DNA of 64,000 nt from Mansonella perstans (GCA_037074765.1 JBAMDO010000016.1:1-64000); one strand, 5' to 3'; counted from the first letter of the stretch, positions 35,115 to 48,703 are shown. Notes: a model not told the origin generated them from the sequence alone. Numbers and translations: made by a program.

Positions 35115-38107
35115 TTATGCATATAATCCGAGTCGATAAACTTGCGTAGCAAGGAATGAATGAAGAATAAAGACGACTGGTTTTGGTGATGAAAGCAGGT
35201 CTATTTCCTGAAAAGTAGTCGACTAATGTTTGCGATTTCATTTTTACCCAGGGTTTGAACTACCACCACTATAATTTGTTTTATATTTCGAAAATATGAG
35301 ATATGTACCTGTTCGCCGGAAGGTGGACCAAAATCGATCCACAGAAATCTGTTCCCGTCGTCACCAGTAGCCCGAATAGTTTCAAACGGGTATTGCCACC
35401 GGATTTGGCCGTCATGACTGATTAGACTTAAGCCTTTGTCCAGCTGCAGTACCAACTCGCACTGCTCATCTTGCCAAACACAGGCTGCAAGTTATTTTAA
35501 GAGGTGTTAATATTTAAAACTGCTTTTGAACATTTCATGCTTCAATTTGTTTTAGACTTTTTAAAATATACATTTCAATATTCTATCTTCATTCAGTACT
35601 AACAAGATGTAGAGAGGAAGACAGTTAAGTGAATAATAGTAAACGAACTTGACACATTCAACGATTTTGGGAGACAATTTGCTGCTGGATGTAAAACCAA
35701 ACTGCACATTATACTATGGACTCCACTTCATATATCACGTAGATTTATTACTAATAAGCTAAAATAACTAACGGCACGAGACTTGACCAGTTTTGACGCA
35801 TGCCTCATAAGTACACGTAACGATGCTTCTTATCCATGAGGCCAAATCTCGATGTGTTTCCACGCGTAAAACATGTGAACGAATACCTTGTTGTGTACCT
35901 GTTCTCGTTGTAAATGATATCACATCTGATAAGCCAGTTATGACAGGAGCAGTTCTAAAGTTAATTTACTGTATTTGTTATTTAAGTAAAAGAAACAATT
36001 TATGGAGTGCAATACGCTTGCATGTCAAAATAAATAGCGCAGGCAATATACGTTCTATTATTGTAACGCATTTTTAGAAAGCATTACTGATCATTAGCAT
36101 GTTTAATAATTTAATGGAATAGAAAATCTAGGACAGAAAAGTATTATAAACAACTAGAAAACTACAGATTGTTAACAAAATATTATTCGGATGAAACATT
36201 CAGATCCTTGCAAATTCCACTTAAATTCAAATTACTAGGACAATAATTTAATTTAGCACATTTTACCGTGAGGTTGTCTGTACTACGCGGGTAGCGATAA
36301 GCGGTCTGGTGACTTTTGGAGAAGCCCATTCGGATTTCAACATCGGGACGGAATCATAAAAGAGTAAATCATTGAGAGTTAGTGCTACAAACATTGGTCT
36401 CCAAATGGTTGTTCCATTTTCATTAAAGGTCTGAAAAAAAAATAATGAAAATTGCGATACCAGAGCCTTTCATTAAGGGGTACATTGCTTGATCTGAGAA
36501 AAGCTTATGGATCACATACATTTTATCTTCTGGGTTTTATAAAAGCATAACCATTGACATCGAAAACATTTCTAAGTGTTCCATTTTTCATTTCTATGGC
36601 TCATTGATTTTTGCAAATCAGAAACTATGCATGCATCGTTTACGGAAATCACAAAAATAATTGAAATCAACCTGCTCAGCAATCCAACCCATTTTGCGCA
36701 CTTGTGGATTATTCCCAAGCATCAGATTCACTTGTGCCAACGCTTGGGTTAGTAGCGCACATGAACAAGTATGAACAGTTTCGAACCAAGCATCTGCTTC
36801 TAATGAATTACTGCATCTGGAAAGGAAAAAACGATGCTGGACGTAATTTGTAAAAATGAAAAAACTAATTTTTTAAAGTTAAAAATTTTAAAAACTACAT
36901 TCTTTAGAAAAAAAACTCACTTCCATTTTATATGCTTTTACTGTTTTTTTCTTTGATACGTATCAAAAAGATAAGAAGTTAGAGCAATACTTAATGACAT
37001 TTTAGATCTTAGAACATATATACGCCCACTCAAACATGAAATGAGGCCATATTGAGACAACCGTACAAGAAGAAAACTACAACTAATACAAGACCTAAAC
37101 AACAGTGCATATCGTCCCGAAGGCGATCTTATTTCGAACATTCTATTCTCGATATCATCAATTTGGAGAGCTGTACGTGTCACAAACGCGAGTTTCAAAC
37201 CAATGCTACGAATTCGATCATGCGAATCATCATCCCACTGAATATGTTCCATCCAGTTATCACGTTGCGCACACATATCTCGCATAAAACGAACTAAAAT
37301 TCCAAAAAAATTATGAGAAAACTATAGGATATAAATTTCCTGTCTAAATTTTAAATTTCAAAAAAGTCTTAGGACGATAACTTAGAGGCAACTTCAAGTG
37401 CAACCTTGAAAAAATGCTAAGATAAAAAACCTCAAAGATTTACGACGATAAAACTGAAACAGATAGAAATACTTCTTAACAAAATCAATAAATGCTCGTG
37501 ACAATTCTGAAATGGAAACTAACCATGTAAATCAACGATACGACCAGCTTTTTTAAGTGCTCTAACAGCTTCATCATGTGTAGCATCCTCTAGCGATTCA
37601 CCATTTACCGCAATGATAGTATCACCAACAAACAATTGTCCTGTGTCATCTGCTGCCATACCTTTGAAAATTTTGCTGAAAATATTCTTTTCAATCAAAT
37701 TTGAAAAAGAATTCAAAACGCAGAAAACTTCAAAAAATGAATCTGAAACAATTAATACAATGAATTGCTAAATAATAAGTTACAATCAAGTACATTGTTA
37801 AACTAAAGATATTCAGTGCCTTATGTTTTTTTGGCACTTATTAGCCAAACAAGCATGGCAATATGATTTAAATTTGAAATAACCTGATAATAATAGGCAT
37901 GTCATTATCACGGCCACCTTTGATGCTAATACCCAGACCACTTCCATCATGCTTCACTATTCGAACCGTACGTATATCTGCACCTTGTCCGTGATCAGCA
38001 TCTGCTGGTGCACTTAGTGTTAATGCTGTTTCATCTAACGTAGCACAAACTTTCACCCATTCACCAGCAATGTGAACATCCAGGAAAGATCCTCTCACCG
38101 ATGCCAT
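35115..38107 (-). CDS. stn-1: Syntrophin, alpha/beta type (dystrophin-associated adaptor)
   Basis: Cytoplasmic adaptor of the dystrophin complex at the muscle membrane; its PDZ domain recruits channels and signalling proteins. Eight exons (37884-38107, 37524-37675, 37095-37293, 36672-36816, 36267-36430, 35788-35954, 35309-35484, 35115-35207) give 439 residues. Order: first half of a split PH domain ([16 protein letters not shown]), PDZ domain (about 46-128) with carboxylate loop GLGISIKGG, then [19 protein letters not shown] and [14 protein letters not shown], second PH half, second PH domain (IGWIAEQ-like [16 protein letters not shown]), and the C-terminal SU domain ([37 protein letters not shown]). 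This is the alpha/beta class (nematode stn-1) rather than gamma. A short upstream frame overlaps the start codon. Confidence 0.93.
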
Positions 38108-38121
38108 CCTTTCACATCCAT
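38095..38121 (-). promoter_or_regulatory. Upstream ATG frame overlapping the syntrophin start
   Basis: Behind the probable acceptor tttttacag (ending 38126 on the minus strand), the first ATG (38121) opens a nine-codon frame, including stop, that overlaps the real start at 38107 in another phase. Effect on translation is inferred only. Confidence 0.45.
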
Positions 38122-38127
38122 CGTTCT

Positions 38128-40496
38128 GTAAAAATCACATTTCAGATCATTTCAGATCATCAGATCATTTGATCGCACTTATCCTTTCAATTCTACACTT
38201 CTCCAATCTGCAAGAAAACAATTTTTACATTCGTATTTCTCAACAACTTTAATCCTTGCAACAAATAAGAATTCGCAATCAAGGATTCTGATTCTCTTTT
38301 TTTTCAGTGCTTCATTCAGACTATTTAGTAGTATTACGTGCATTTCCTGTAGTTTCGTCCCTGAATTTCTTCTTTTGATCAATTTATAAATTGTAAAAAA
38401 TCGAAAAAAAAACTCTCTACTATAATTTTGGCAATTTAAGTCTGAAAGGAAAAATAAGAATGACAAAAAGACAGAGAAAATGAAAAATAACAAGAAAGAT
38501 GGATAAAATGTAAAATGGGAAGGTTTCACAAAGTAATAATTCTTTAAAAATAAACAAACTTGGGAAGAATGATCGATGTGAGACCGAAAATTATTTCTCC
38601 TCATTATAGTAAGAGAAAAAAACATTAGCTTAAAATATCTTTGTTTTGTGATTTAAAAGTTTATGAAGAGAGAAAAATAGAAGAGGAAGAGGACTTAATC
38701 TTGCATTCGAGCAACCACTTCTTTCTAGACCAATTTAATTCAATCAAGCAAATAGATTCTTGGTTAAGACCTGAGCATTTCTTGAGTGATGTTGATGATA
38801 CTGATACAATACTGAGTCGTATCAACATTAATTATCATTCTTATCTTTTATCATAAAACGATCATTGCTAACAAAGTATTAATGATGCAATAGCACTAAC
38901 CATTATTTATTATTGATATTATTTTGCACTTTTGCATCAACTTTTCCAATGATTTATGGTTTTTTTTTCCCTTTGAAGTTTTTTATTTTTTTAATCCCTT
39001 TGTACTTTATAAAAATATCAAGAATTATTCATTTTTCCCTTTCAATAATTTAAATATGATTGAAATGATGCAAATTCCATAACCATTATTTATTCACCAA
39101 TGACTCATTTTTTAACCATAATTCATTCAATTCCATAAAAATAACGCTAATTATTTTTGCATTATTCAATAATTGTTGAAAAAAAATTCTTTATCAGATT
39201 CTCATGACTGAAATGAATATTGTGAAAAATCCTCTCAGAGTTGGACGCCGTGTGTTTTTCTACGGAACCCTTACATTAACGATGAGTCAACATTCGCCCC
39301 TCCCGTGTCACGCTTCTTATAAATGAGTCAACATTCTCCACTCTCGTATCAACATTTTCCACTCCCGTGTCACGCTTCTTATAAATGCGTCAACACTCTT
39401 CATTCCCGTGTCACGCTTCTTATAAATGCGTCAAAATTCTCCACTCCCGCATCACGCTTCTTATAACTCTCGCCGTCACTCTCATCTCATTTTTACTACT
39501 CAGCCGCCCTGAATCATTTCAATGGATTGTTTTAATTCAAACAGCGACTGTTGGAGTGGCCGTCGTTAAAAATAGCATCACAGTATTGAGAAGAGGGATT
39601 GTGAAGCACTTTGTTGCGAAGTCTCGTTGATTTATTTAGGATTGGGAGTTTGGGAGAGTAGTGGGGAAGAGGAGAGTAATGGGGAAGAGCGGGGGAAAGA
39701 TCCATTCGGGAAATTTCTCTTCATTTTTTAATTTTTTCACAAAAGCATTTTACTTAGTACAAGTTCTTGAAGAGCAAATTAATTTTAAAAACAATGATAT
39801 TAAGAAAGATTAAAATATTCATTCTGAAATTTTGCTTGAAATCGCTATTTTTGAATTACTAGAATTTTTCAAGAAGTAAAATAGGATTTAGATTCGTTTC
39901 ACAAATCAATTGCTATTATTCTGTTAAATTGAAAGTAGAAATCGAACATTTCAGATCGCTTTTATTGCTTTTTCCTTGACTTTTTAACATATAAAATCTT
40001 AAAATTTTATACAAGTTTTAAGATATTAAGCACAATTTGAGTATTAAGTATTTTTCCAGATCTATTTGTATTCCATACGATACTTAATATTCTTTATCCT
40101 TCACCATAAATAAATTGAAACTAGACGCATCTACATAGTTGTAGATAGATGAGATAGTTGTTCACAGTTTTGTTTACATTTTACATTTGTTTTCTTCATT
40201 TTCTATGCGTTATTTCTCTATGAAAGAAGAGATACTCGCTTCATTACTCCCATGACAGTTGTGAATAGTTGATATTGATTTTAGATAAAAATAGCTTACG
40301 CTGTTATGAAGAGCACATAGGCCTGAGAGTCAGTAGTAGTACTGCTTTCTTTGTGATTTGTTGTCACTGTGTAATTGCTGAGATTTTCGAGTAGTTGTGT
40401 TTTTCTTTTCTATTTTACAATCCGTTCCTCAAAAAATTTCATTAGCATTTGTTTATCAACAAAAATTTCACAAATAGCACTTTATTTGCACTTTTC
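38128..40496. other. Divergent intergenic region between syntrophin and IP6K
   Basis: About 2.4 kb containing the 41-bp minisatellite listed separately and short tcagatcattt repeats near 38144-38170. An open frame at 38641-38856 is acidic but has no conserved content or partner exons. Confidence 0.5.
39282..39466. repeat. 41-bp minisatellite
   Basis: About four and a half units of the form atgcgtcaacattctccact followed by cccgtgtcacgcttcttataa. The second unit is a composite with a partial internal duplication (tcaacattctccactctcgta repeated in part). Unit start varies between atgagtcaac and atgcgtcaac. The block is more GC-rich than its surroundings. Confidence 0.9.
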
Positions 40497-40500
40497 AGAA

Positions 40501-42664
40501 ATGAATGTGACAGGCTTCTTGCATCAAGTTGGTGGACATTTTGGAATATTTACATGTGGCGGACATATCTGTAAGCCGTTGAATTCAAAAGAACTGGCTT
40601 TTTATAAAGAAATTGGCGATCGCTTTGCACCATTCACAGCGCAGTATTGTGGTTTGAGTTTAATTTCATTTGTCTCTTTTATTGTATCATAACAATGGAT
40701 AAAATTAACTGTTGCAAATGAGCAGGTGCGAACACGATTATTAAGTAACTCCCATCGATCGATCTTGAAATCATGTTGACCTTCCACCTAATCTCCGAAT
40801 ATGTAATGCATATTTTCGGCGTTCCTAAATAGTGAAAGTGGCTGCGTCACGTTTAATATTTGCCTTCGATTTCACATCGTTCTCTCGATTTAGCTGACCA
40901 AGTTTTTTTCTGCAGAAAAATTGAAAAAAAGACTAGCTTTTTACTTTTTCCGGATGTATTTGTTTTTTATGCTGGATTGCTTCCCATCGATCTCCGCTAG
41001 TTAAATAATTTGCTTCACACTGTTGTTCCATATAGAAAATTTTAGATTTTTAGTTTTAAACAAAGAATTCGTTATTTTGGTAATTCAGGTACCGTAAGTA
41101 TTCAACCTCGGAATTCTCGAGACGGCGATTTGGTATTAACTACAGATAGACTTGTTTCATGCCATCAGAATCCCTCATCTAGTGAGAAGCAACTTATTTT
41201 TCGACTGAACAAAAATGGTAGAGTTGAGTCGGATCAACATTTCAATGAATGGGCGAAACAGTGTCAGACTAGATCAGTACAGAAGTTATTAAAGGTAAAC
41301 TTTGAAGTGTGTTTTTCATAAAAAAAGAAAGGAGAAAGGAAGCCTTATTCGGTTGAAGTATTTCACGAATACAGCATTTTATGGCAAAGCGTGGAGGGTG
41401 AATTCTCCTCCTTCACTTTCTCCTCCTTTTTTATATGTGTGTTTTCGCTTTAACATTATCATTGCAGCCAGCAAACGGTCTTAGCGCTTTCTTCTAGAAA
41501 CAGAAGAATACCCTTGCCATCAGTTCCTGTTGGATACCCGCTAAAAGTGTCCATTCAATCGTGTTGGTGCTCTATTTATTGTTGCTAATATTTAAAAAAA
41601 TTGCTAAAATTAAATATCCTGATCGTTTTTCTGTTTCATTTTGAATTATCATTTAACTTTTATTTTATAGGGTTACGCATTGTTTTTGCTCTTAGAAAAT
41701 ACGGTATCCCGGTTTTCGCGTCCATCTGTTATGGATTTAAAAATGGGTACACGGCAGTACGGGGATGACGCAACGGATCAGAAACGGCAGTCCCAAACTA
41801 ATAAGTGTCGGGAATCTACAAGCGCATCTATTGGGATTCGACTTGTTGGAATGCAATTATACAGGTAATTTTTTTAAGTTGAATTACAACTGCATTATAT
41901 TTCAGTGAGTAATTATACAAAAAAGTTGGTGAATAAAATTTATCTTTCTTATGTACGTTTCTGAGAAACAAAATTCAATCTCCCTCATTTGTAGTTGTAC
42001 ATTTACAAATGTGATTTAGTCCAACTTAGTGTTTAGGGAAGAAGTTGGCACATACGTCTGCGTAAACAAATATGCGGGCAGACAAATGAACTGTGAAATG
42101 CTGCGCGAGACATTAGCTGAATATTTTATTAATGCTGGAAAGATACGAAGCGCTGCACTGCTGAAAAAACTAACCACTTTAAGAAAGGTCCGTGATTGCA
42201 TTCTATGAAGACAGCAAAAGCATGATTGTTAGGCACGCGATATAAGCGCAACGCGTTATTAACATTTTTCTGAAGCCGATAAATTGAAATTAATGCAAAT
42301 TATATATCAATTAGTTCATAATTTGGTCGAACGACTTTCTCCCTCATATGCCATAAGCTTTTGATTAGCTTAAGGTTTTTTTTTTTTTTTTTCTTTATTT
42401 AACTTTAACTTACCATTGCATATCTTGCAGCGGCTAGCCGATGCTGATGGATATCGATTTTTTTCAAGTTCCTTGCTGATTGCATTTGATGGTAAAAAAC
42501 AGGACGACACGTCCATTGATCTACGAATGATTGATTTTGCTCATTCAACATGTTCCACTTTACTGGATAATGTAAGATATATCGGGCCTGATGATGGCTA
42601 CCTTTTAGGGTTGGATTTCTTGATCACTTCGCTTATGGATATAATTAACCGATGCTTAACTTGA
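40501..42664 (+). CDS. IP6K: Inositol hexakisphosphate kinase
   Basis: Makes the pyrophosphate 5-InsP7 from InsP6 and ATP, in the cytosol and nucleus. Five exons (40501-40651, 41089-41294, 41671-41864, 42037-42187, 42431-42664) give 311 residues, shorter than vertebrate IP6Ks (about 410-440) mainly through shorter linkers. Landmarks: [10 protein letters not shown] and [12 protein letters not shown] at the N-terminus; the inositol-phosphate-binding signature [18 protein letters not shown] (PxxxDxKxG at about 137-145); [34 protein letters not shown] (the SSLL element); and the metal-binding MIDFAHST (about 267-274), ending [13 protein letters not shown]. The sequence up to MDLKMGTRQ and the HQVGGH start favour IP6K over IPMK or IP3K. 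The ATG is two bases after the acceptor cttttcag, a likely trans-splice site. Confidence 0.93.
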
Positions 42665-43838
42665 TATTACCTTTTCTAGATTTTTATGTATTTAATACCT
42701 CGTCCTCAGTTTTAGCAGATTCTACTGTGGTCTCTTTCCTCAGAAATCTGTACATTCCTACATTACAAAATGAGTTGAACTCTTTTTCCATAACTTTACC
42801 CTCCTCATTATTTCATCTCTTTTTGTTCATAATGTAAAGCTTTCATACGTTTTGTTTTTGAATGATGAAATTTATGCAAAATGAAATTGATGCAAATTGA
42901 TTGCCAAAAAATTTCAATATTTCCTGTATTTTTATTTCTTAATTAATCATGATCTAACCATTTCTAACATTACATAGATATCGTACATTTGTCGAGTAGC
43001 AAGCAATGGTTTGAGAGTGGGATTGAAAGTATCTGAATTCTACTAATAACAAGGATAATGCGACAGATTTAGATCTTACTAACTAAAAGGATACTTACAC
43101 AAGATACTTATACTTCAAACTTTGACTCTTTACTCATAATTTGTTCATTAATTCTGTCTTCATATTAATCCAATATCATTGTATCTTAATTACTGCCAGA
43201 GTGGTGCTCAACAATTTTTACAATGCGCTTATTATATTATTATTTTGAGTAAGTGAATAACTTAACGACTGCTAACTAACACAGTTATGGTAGCGACTAG
43301 TAAAGTATAGTTGCAGTCGAAATATGATATACAAAATAGAAATTTACATAAATGCTAAAACAGGAATGATTTTAATATGTAACTGCAAAAAAAGATCAAA
43401 CAAAAAAATGCAGTTGAATAACTGCTATGTGTAATGCGCAGGCATCATAAATTGACGATTAAAACTTCGAGATTTTCGAGCTATTTCTAGAATATCCATC
43501 ATTCAATTGATAATAGTACAAACGACCGTTTTTTAGTAGCTCAGTTTGAACGCATACAAAATGATATAAGAAGGTTGAATTAGAGTTTAATGTGACATAG
43601 TGGTAAAGTTTACAGTGTCATACATTTCAGTACACTTTTTCAGTTTTTGTGCTCGAAACGATAATAAGAGTGAGAAGCAAAGAAATTGCAATAAATAACA
43701 TGGGGGTAGCAATCCATTTCAAACAAATTTTTCTTTTACTAGAATTAATTTGTTTAGCTTTTAATTTTTTTACAGATTGAAATGATATAAAAAAGTAAGA
43801 TAATTTAAGATAATATGTATCAACATTTGTCAAAAGTC
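42665..43838. other. Convergent intergenic region, no feature seen
   Basis: About 1.2 kb between the stop codons of IP6K and the SLC35C2-like gene. Short hydrophobic open frames on both strands look accidental. Confidence 0.5.
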
Positions 43839-46621
43839 TTATGCATCAACATCCGTCAGAAGTCTTCGCCTGTCCGGCAATTGTGGTTTTGTGCTGCGAG
43901 CTTTCAATAAGGTACTTCTTGAAAAAGCATGTAAAAACATACCACAGAAGCATAAGAGTAAACCAATTGTATTAACCTGTAAATATGAGTGAACAATCAT
44001 TTAGCCTACAATATTTAAATAATTTGACATTTTATGATTTGCACAATGTATTTGCTTACGAAATGAAAATTTGCGAACTGACTTCTGCTAGTTTACTTAC
44101 CAAGGAAAAATAATCTCCATGAATAAAATGTGCTAACGACAGTGTTAGTACTTCCTGAAATATACCTGAATAAGTCAAATAAAGAAAAAGTTAGCATCAG
44201 CAGTCATAATTAAGACTGATTCCGTAAAAATAGCGTTTTAAAAGTACTTACCTTGATTATCCCGAGTATATTTAACGTGATACCAGATGTATACAAAATA
44301 AGAAGATATTCTAAAAAATTTGGAGAAATGAACTACTTTATAAAATTATTAAAAAATTGCATTAGAATAAGCAAAACAAGTAAAATTATTAAAGAATAAA
44401 CAACAGTAACATTCACTATTTCCAATACCTGTTAAGTTTACTGATAGATAAGCTGGTTTATTTCTTTCCGGAGCCACATAAATCCTAGTTGAAAGTGCTC
44501 GATATTACAGCTCAGTCAATAACTAAGAAAAACTAGTAACATTTGTTAAATAGTTTAAACGAAACATTCATACATCAAACATTTCCTTACATTCAACTAT
44601 TGCTTGATTTTCGAAGCAAATGACTATTAAAAGATTATGTGAGTCTCAAATGTTACCCGTCATTTCCATTATAAAAGCCAATACACCACCGAAAGAAATC
44701 AAAAATAAAACATAAAACGGCGCGTGATCATTAAAGCAATGTGTCACTTTATCAAAAGAAAGTTGAGAGCCTGAAATAGTCGATCTCAAATTACTTCCCA
44801 CAAAGTAATAGTTGTATGTTATGATCCTAATTCATTTAACTGTAGTTTAAAAAAATTTACATACAACACAATAATGCTCCATTCAGAGATCAATATAAAG
44901 CAGACCAACGTCAGAAATACAAAATTGGAAAAAATTCTAAATCCCAAGGGAGATTATATGCGCAATGGACGAAATAAATCAGTGAATTCTACATTATAAA
45001 CTGTACCCGAAAATGTCAATGCAACTGATCTCTGATGAGTGCGAAATCAAAACAATGCAATATCTTCAGCTGATTGCAAATCATAACTTTTTAAATTATG
45101 TCAATCTGTAGTATCTTCAGGAAAAACCAGATAATAGAACTAAGAAGAAAAACAAGTAAATAAATGAAATACAAAGCTTAATTAAAGTTCATATAAATTC
45201 AGGACTATACATATTTTACATAATAAAGGTTCATATAAAATTTAGTACACATATTTTATTAAGAAAATAGAGAATTTCAAAAATTTTCATCTTAAAAGTC
45301 TTAGAATTAATAGACTTTGTTTATCTATTACCTTCATACAAGAACAAAACAGGAAGAATGGCAAGAAACATCCACGGTTGTACATAAGCAACCATATCCA
45401 ATGGATGTCTGAGTAATTTTCCCTCTCCCTGCATAAGAATTTGTGAAACTGTCCATCGCAATCCTGTACATGCTGCTGCCAATTCAATCAACATTAAACC
45501 ACGAAATTCGAATTGAGCTGATCTGGAAAGGCTATTATGTTCATGCAGTAGATATGAAATAACAAATGTATTGAATGCATGATTTATTTTTCTTCTCCTA
45601 CACATAATACAGCAAGAAATAAATTACTGTTACTATGTTTCCAGGATAAGAATAAAGAAGCAAAGGATATAATACTGCTTAATGTTCCGTTTAATAATTT
45701 CTATTAGGTTCATTAACCAAAGAAGTAAAGTTATGTCTTGTGTTTCTCTTCAAAACAGTTCTAAAAGCTAGCAAACCTCCAATTGAAAAGAAATAAGCCA
45801 AACGCAATAAGTCCAGCAGATATGACAAGAATTGGACGCCATCGTTCCAAATGTAACAGTAAAGCAAATGTAACCATAAACAAAATGCTACTGGATTTCG
45901 CCATTGTAAAAAAGCTTATGGTCACATATTTAAGACCCCAATTTGATAAACCTAAAGAGAATTCAATTTGAATCTAATCTCGCTGCTAATGTTAAGTGCA
46001 ATTTTCTCGTATACTTGCTTGATAACTAGATATAGCAAATATATAAGTCTTTCCGAATATTTCATTAAACTGGACAGTATTCCAATGAAGAGTTCCTTTT
46101 ACAAACAAAGTGGCAATCAAGTGGAAATGAACTATTAAAGATGTACAACCTTAATAAATTTTATCATTTCAACTAAAACGCACCAATATCCAGCGAAGCA
46201 CAGATGCCAATTGGTACCATCCATTGCAGCTGATCTTTAAATGAAACCCTAATGCGTCTATCCGTCCGATATTCCATGAAAAATCGAATAATTATGGCAA
46301 TGAAATATTTAACTACATAATGGCAAGTGACGACAAGTAATGGAAATTCGTAACTCTGCAATACAAATTTTTAAATTCAAGTTAACCTAATAACATTAAA
46401 CATTATTTAAAATTCGGCTTAGTTTTTGAAAATTTCGAGTGCAAACAATTGGAAAAAAAAGCAATGTTTTATATGCAAGAGACCTTAATGAACCATTTCT
46501 GATAGAAAGTAAGTCCTATTGACAACGGATAATACATGCATACGCCTGCCAATATATTCCACATATTGGCGGCATTCGGTATTTCCTCTTCCTTGGCTTC
46601 ATTTCCTGATCTATTCCTCAT
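43839..46621 (-). CDS. SLC35C2: SLC35C2-like nucleotide-sugar transporter family protein
   Basis: Multi-pass Golgi/ER membrane protein of the drug/metabolite transporter superfamily; vertebrate SLC35C2 is linked to GDP-fucose handling and Notch fucosylation, while its substrate is not settled. Eight exons (46484-46621, 46184-46355, 45777-45951, 45332-45522, 44657-44770, 44252-44310, 44101-44154, 43839-43976) give 346 residues (human 365) with about ten hydrophobic segments. Landmarks: YYPLSIGLTFYQKWFIK, GLSNWGLKYVTISFFTMAKS, FRGLMLIELAAACTGLRWTV, HPLDMVAYVQPWMFLA, SFGGVLAFIMEMTEYLLILY, TSGITLNILGI then KEVLTLSLAHFIHGD, all in the order of SLC35C2. The C-terminus is basic and hydrophilic. It diverges from POLE. 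Confidence 0.9.
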
Positions 46622-46629
46622 AACAAAAA

Positions 46630-46638
46630 TTACGGCAT
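46630..46638 (-). promoter_or_regulatory. Minimal upstream frame (ATG CCG TAA) before SLC35C2-like start
   Basis: The acceptor atatttgcag is followed at once by ATG CCG TAA; the real start lies eight bases further on. Noted because three other genes here also have upstream ATGs. Confidence 0.4.
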
Positions 46639-46640
46639 CT

Positions 46641-48700
46641 GCAAATATCGGAATATTTTTTTTTATAATTACAGAGCGAACGATGATACTTGAAGCGGGC
46701 GAATACGTTAGCAATATGATTTAAGCAAGTAAAGCACATGAAAAACAAAACTTTTGAAATGGTTCCCTACGTGAGATGTGCCTCAACAAAACTTCAAATC
46801 CGTTAATTCATCCACGATGGAGGAATTTGTATTTCAAAAAGCCGCCGCACATTCCACTGAAAATCTTCAACTAGGATACATGGATTGAATGATGATAGAA
46901 GACTGAAATTTCAACTAAGATGTTTAACTCGAAAATCCAGATTTTCAGACTAAGAGTTATGTGAAGAAGGATAAATTCAATCCTAATCCAACCCAATTTA
47001 AATACCAATAGTTGCGTATCAAATACAAACTATGACCCAGTTGACGTATTCCTACGTCAACTGGGTTGTTAGGTAAGGCATTAGATAAAGATATAGATAA
47101 GGCCTAGTGAATGAAGTGCATGAAAATCACTATAACGACATTCGAAATAATTTGTAACACTAAAAATTGTCAAGATAACTAAAGTATTTTATATTATATC
47201 AGATTAATTACAAATAAATTCATAGGAAAAAAAAAATGGTAATATGAAGATTATTGTTGTTTGAACAGTTCTTTACGCATTTAGAGGTATATATAATTAT
47301 GTGAGGTCAATCATTACGCTATAAATGAAATAGCATAGCATAGATTAATTGAGATAATCGATAAACTGAAAAGGATAAAAATGTTATTGTTGGAATTTTA
47401 TTCGCAAATCGTTAAAAATTCTGATATATTCTACGGAATATAATATATTATAAATCATCTCTGATTAATTATATACGATTATTGGATTCCATAAATATAT
47501 TCTATAAATAATTATATTTCAAATAAAAGATTTAAAGTTCAATTGGAAAAAATTCAATTAATTTTCTAATGCCTTTTTCTATTGTACTAAAATAATTCAT
47601 CATCCATCGCTTTAAACAAAAAAGCATAATTAAACAAACTTAATTAACTATCCAAACATTCACAATAAACTATCGATTCATGCAAATGTCGAATACGGGC
47701 ATATTATGACAATTATTCATCCCAACAAATTATTCTAAAATTGGCATAAACACAATTAATTATTACTAATTGATTTCCTAAGGTCCAACTCATCAACTGC
47801 CACCTGTCAATCCTTGTAAGTTGTTGAATTTCATTTGTCATTTAGAGCGATGGTCGGTGAATTATTGTAAAGAAGACGCGCCAAAAATTTTAAATTTGAT
47901 TGTTTATTGTTGCGCAGATTGATCGTTGTCATTTGTTAAGTAAATTAATATGTGAGTATTATAAAACTTATATATGTTGTTAGATTAATTAATTAGATAT
48001 ACTAATTAGGTAAATTGCTATTGATTTCTATTATTTATATATCTAGCATTAATGATATTTATCATATGCTTATTAACTGTTTTAATCTAATTCCTTAGGT
48101 GAGAATCTAAAGCACTCTTGCATTGAAAACATCATCGAGACAAGACTGCCGAATTGGATTATAGATGAGGTATACCAACAAAAGGGTTTTCGAACTATTT
48201 TTCTGATTCTCGAAATGCGTTTAAATATTTTCAGTTGGCCGATTCGGCGCTACGATCTTTGAGAACTTTTCGATTGATATTAGAGTAAATGTGATAAAAT
48301 AACTAAAATATCTATTTCTAGACCAATTTGACATTATATTCTAAATTCTGGAATTTTTTTATTGGTAATTCACAATTTTTGACAAACGATTTAACTATAA
48401 GTGAACTATACTGTTATACTATAGGAAAAATAAATGTTCGTTAAGTAATTATCTAGAAAAAAGCGAGGCTATTATGATAAATCAATGAAAGTGTCAGAGG
48501 TCATTGAATGAATGTAGTGGTCAATTTGTTTGTTTGAGATTTAGGTCAGATGTATGTTTCGTTCAAAATGACGGGACGGTTTTATGGTTGCATTGGAACA
48601 AAATAAAATAATGATTGTATTAATTAAATTGAAAACCGATTTTTGAAGAGAAATTTAAAAAGGATGAGAAAAATGAAAACTTTTTTAGATTGAAGAACTG
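46641..48700. other. Divergent intergenic region between SLC35C2-like gene and POLE
   Basis: About 2 kb holding the upstream sequences of both genes. It contains the perfect inverted repeat at 47035-47066; otherwise strongly AT-rich without further structure noticed. Confidence 0.5.
47035..47066. repeat. Perfect inverted repeat, 14-bp arms, 4-base loop
   Basis: Arms acccagttgacgta and tacgtcaactgggt are exact complements around ttcc. The arms include TGACGTA in opposite orientations, the half-site recognised by CREB/ATF-type bZIP factors in animals. It lies about 0.4 kb upstream of the SLC35C2-like start and 1.7 kb upstream of POLE. A regulatory role is speculative. Confidence 0.75.
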
Positions 48701-48703
48701 AAA

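Noticed and set aside
38641..38856. 71-codon acidic open frame upstream of syntrophin
   Set aside because: No recognisable family, no clear splice partners, composition like surrounding noncoding DNA.
42652..43833. Hydrophobic open frames on both strands between IP6K and the SLC35C2-like gene
   Set aside because: AT-rich DNA readily gives Phe/Leu/Ile-rich chance frames; no conservation or splice logic.
44433..44493. Open segment on the minus strand (IYVAPERNKPAYLSVNLT, then a possible donor) considered as an extra SLC35C2-like exon
   Set aside because: Joining 44657-44770 directly to 44252-44310 keeps phase and matches family spacing exactly; the segment would insert residues with no counterpart and its only in-frame acceptor is poor.
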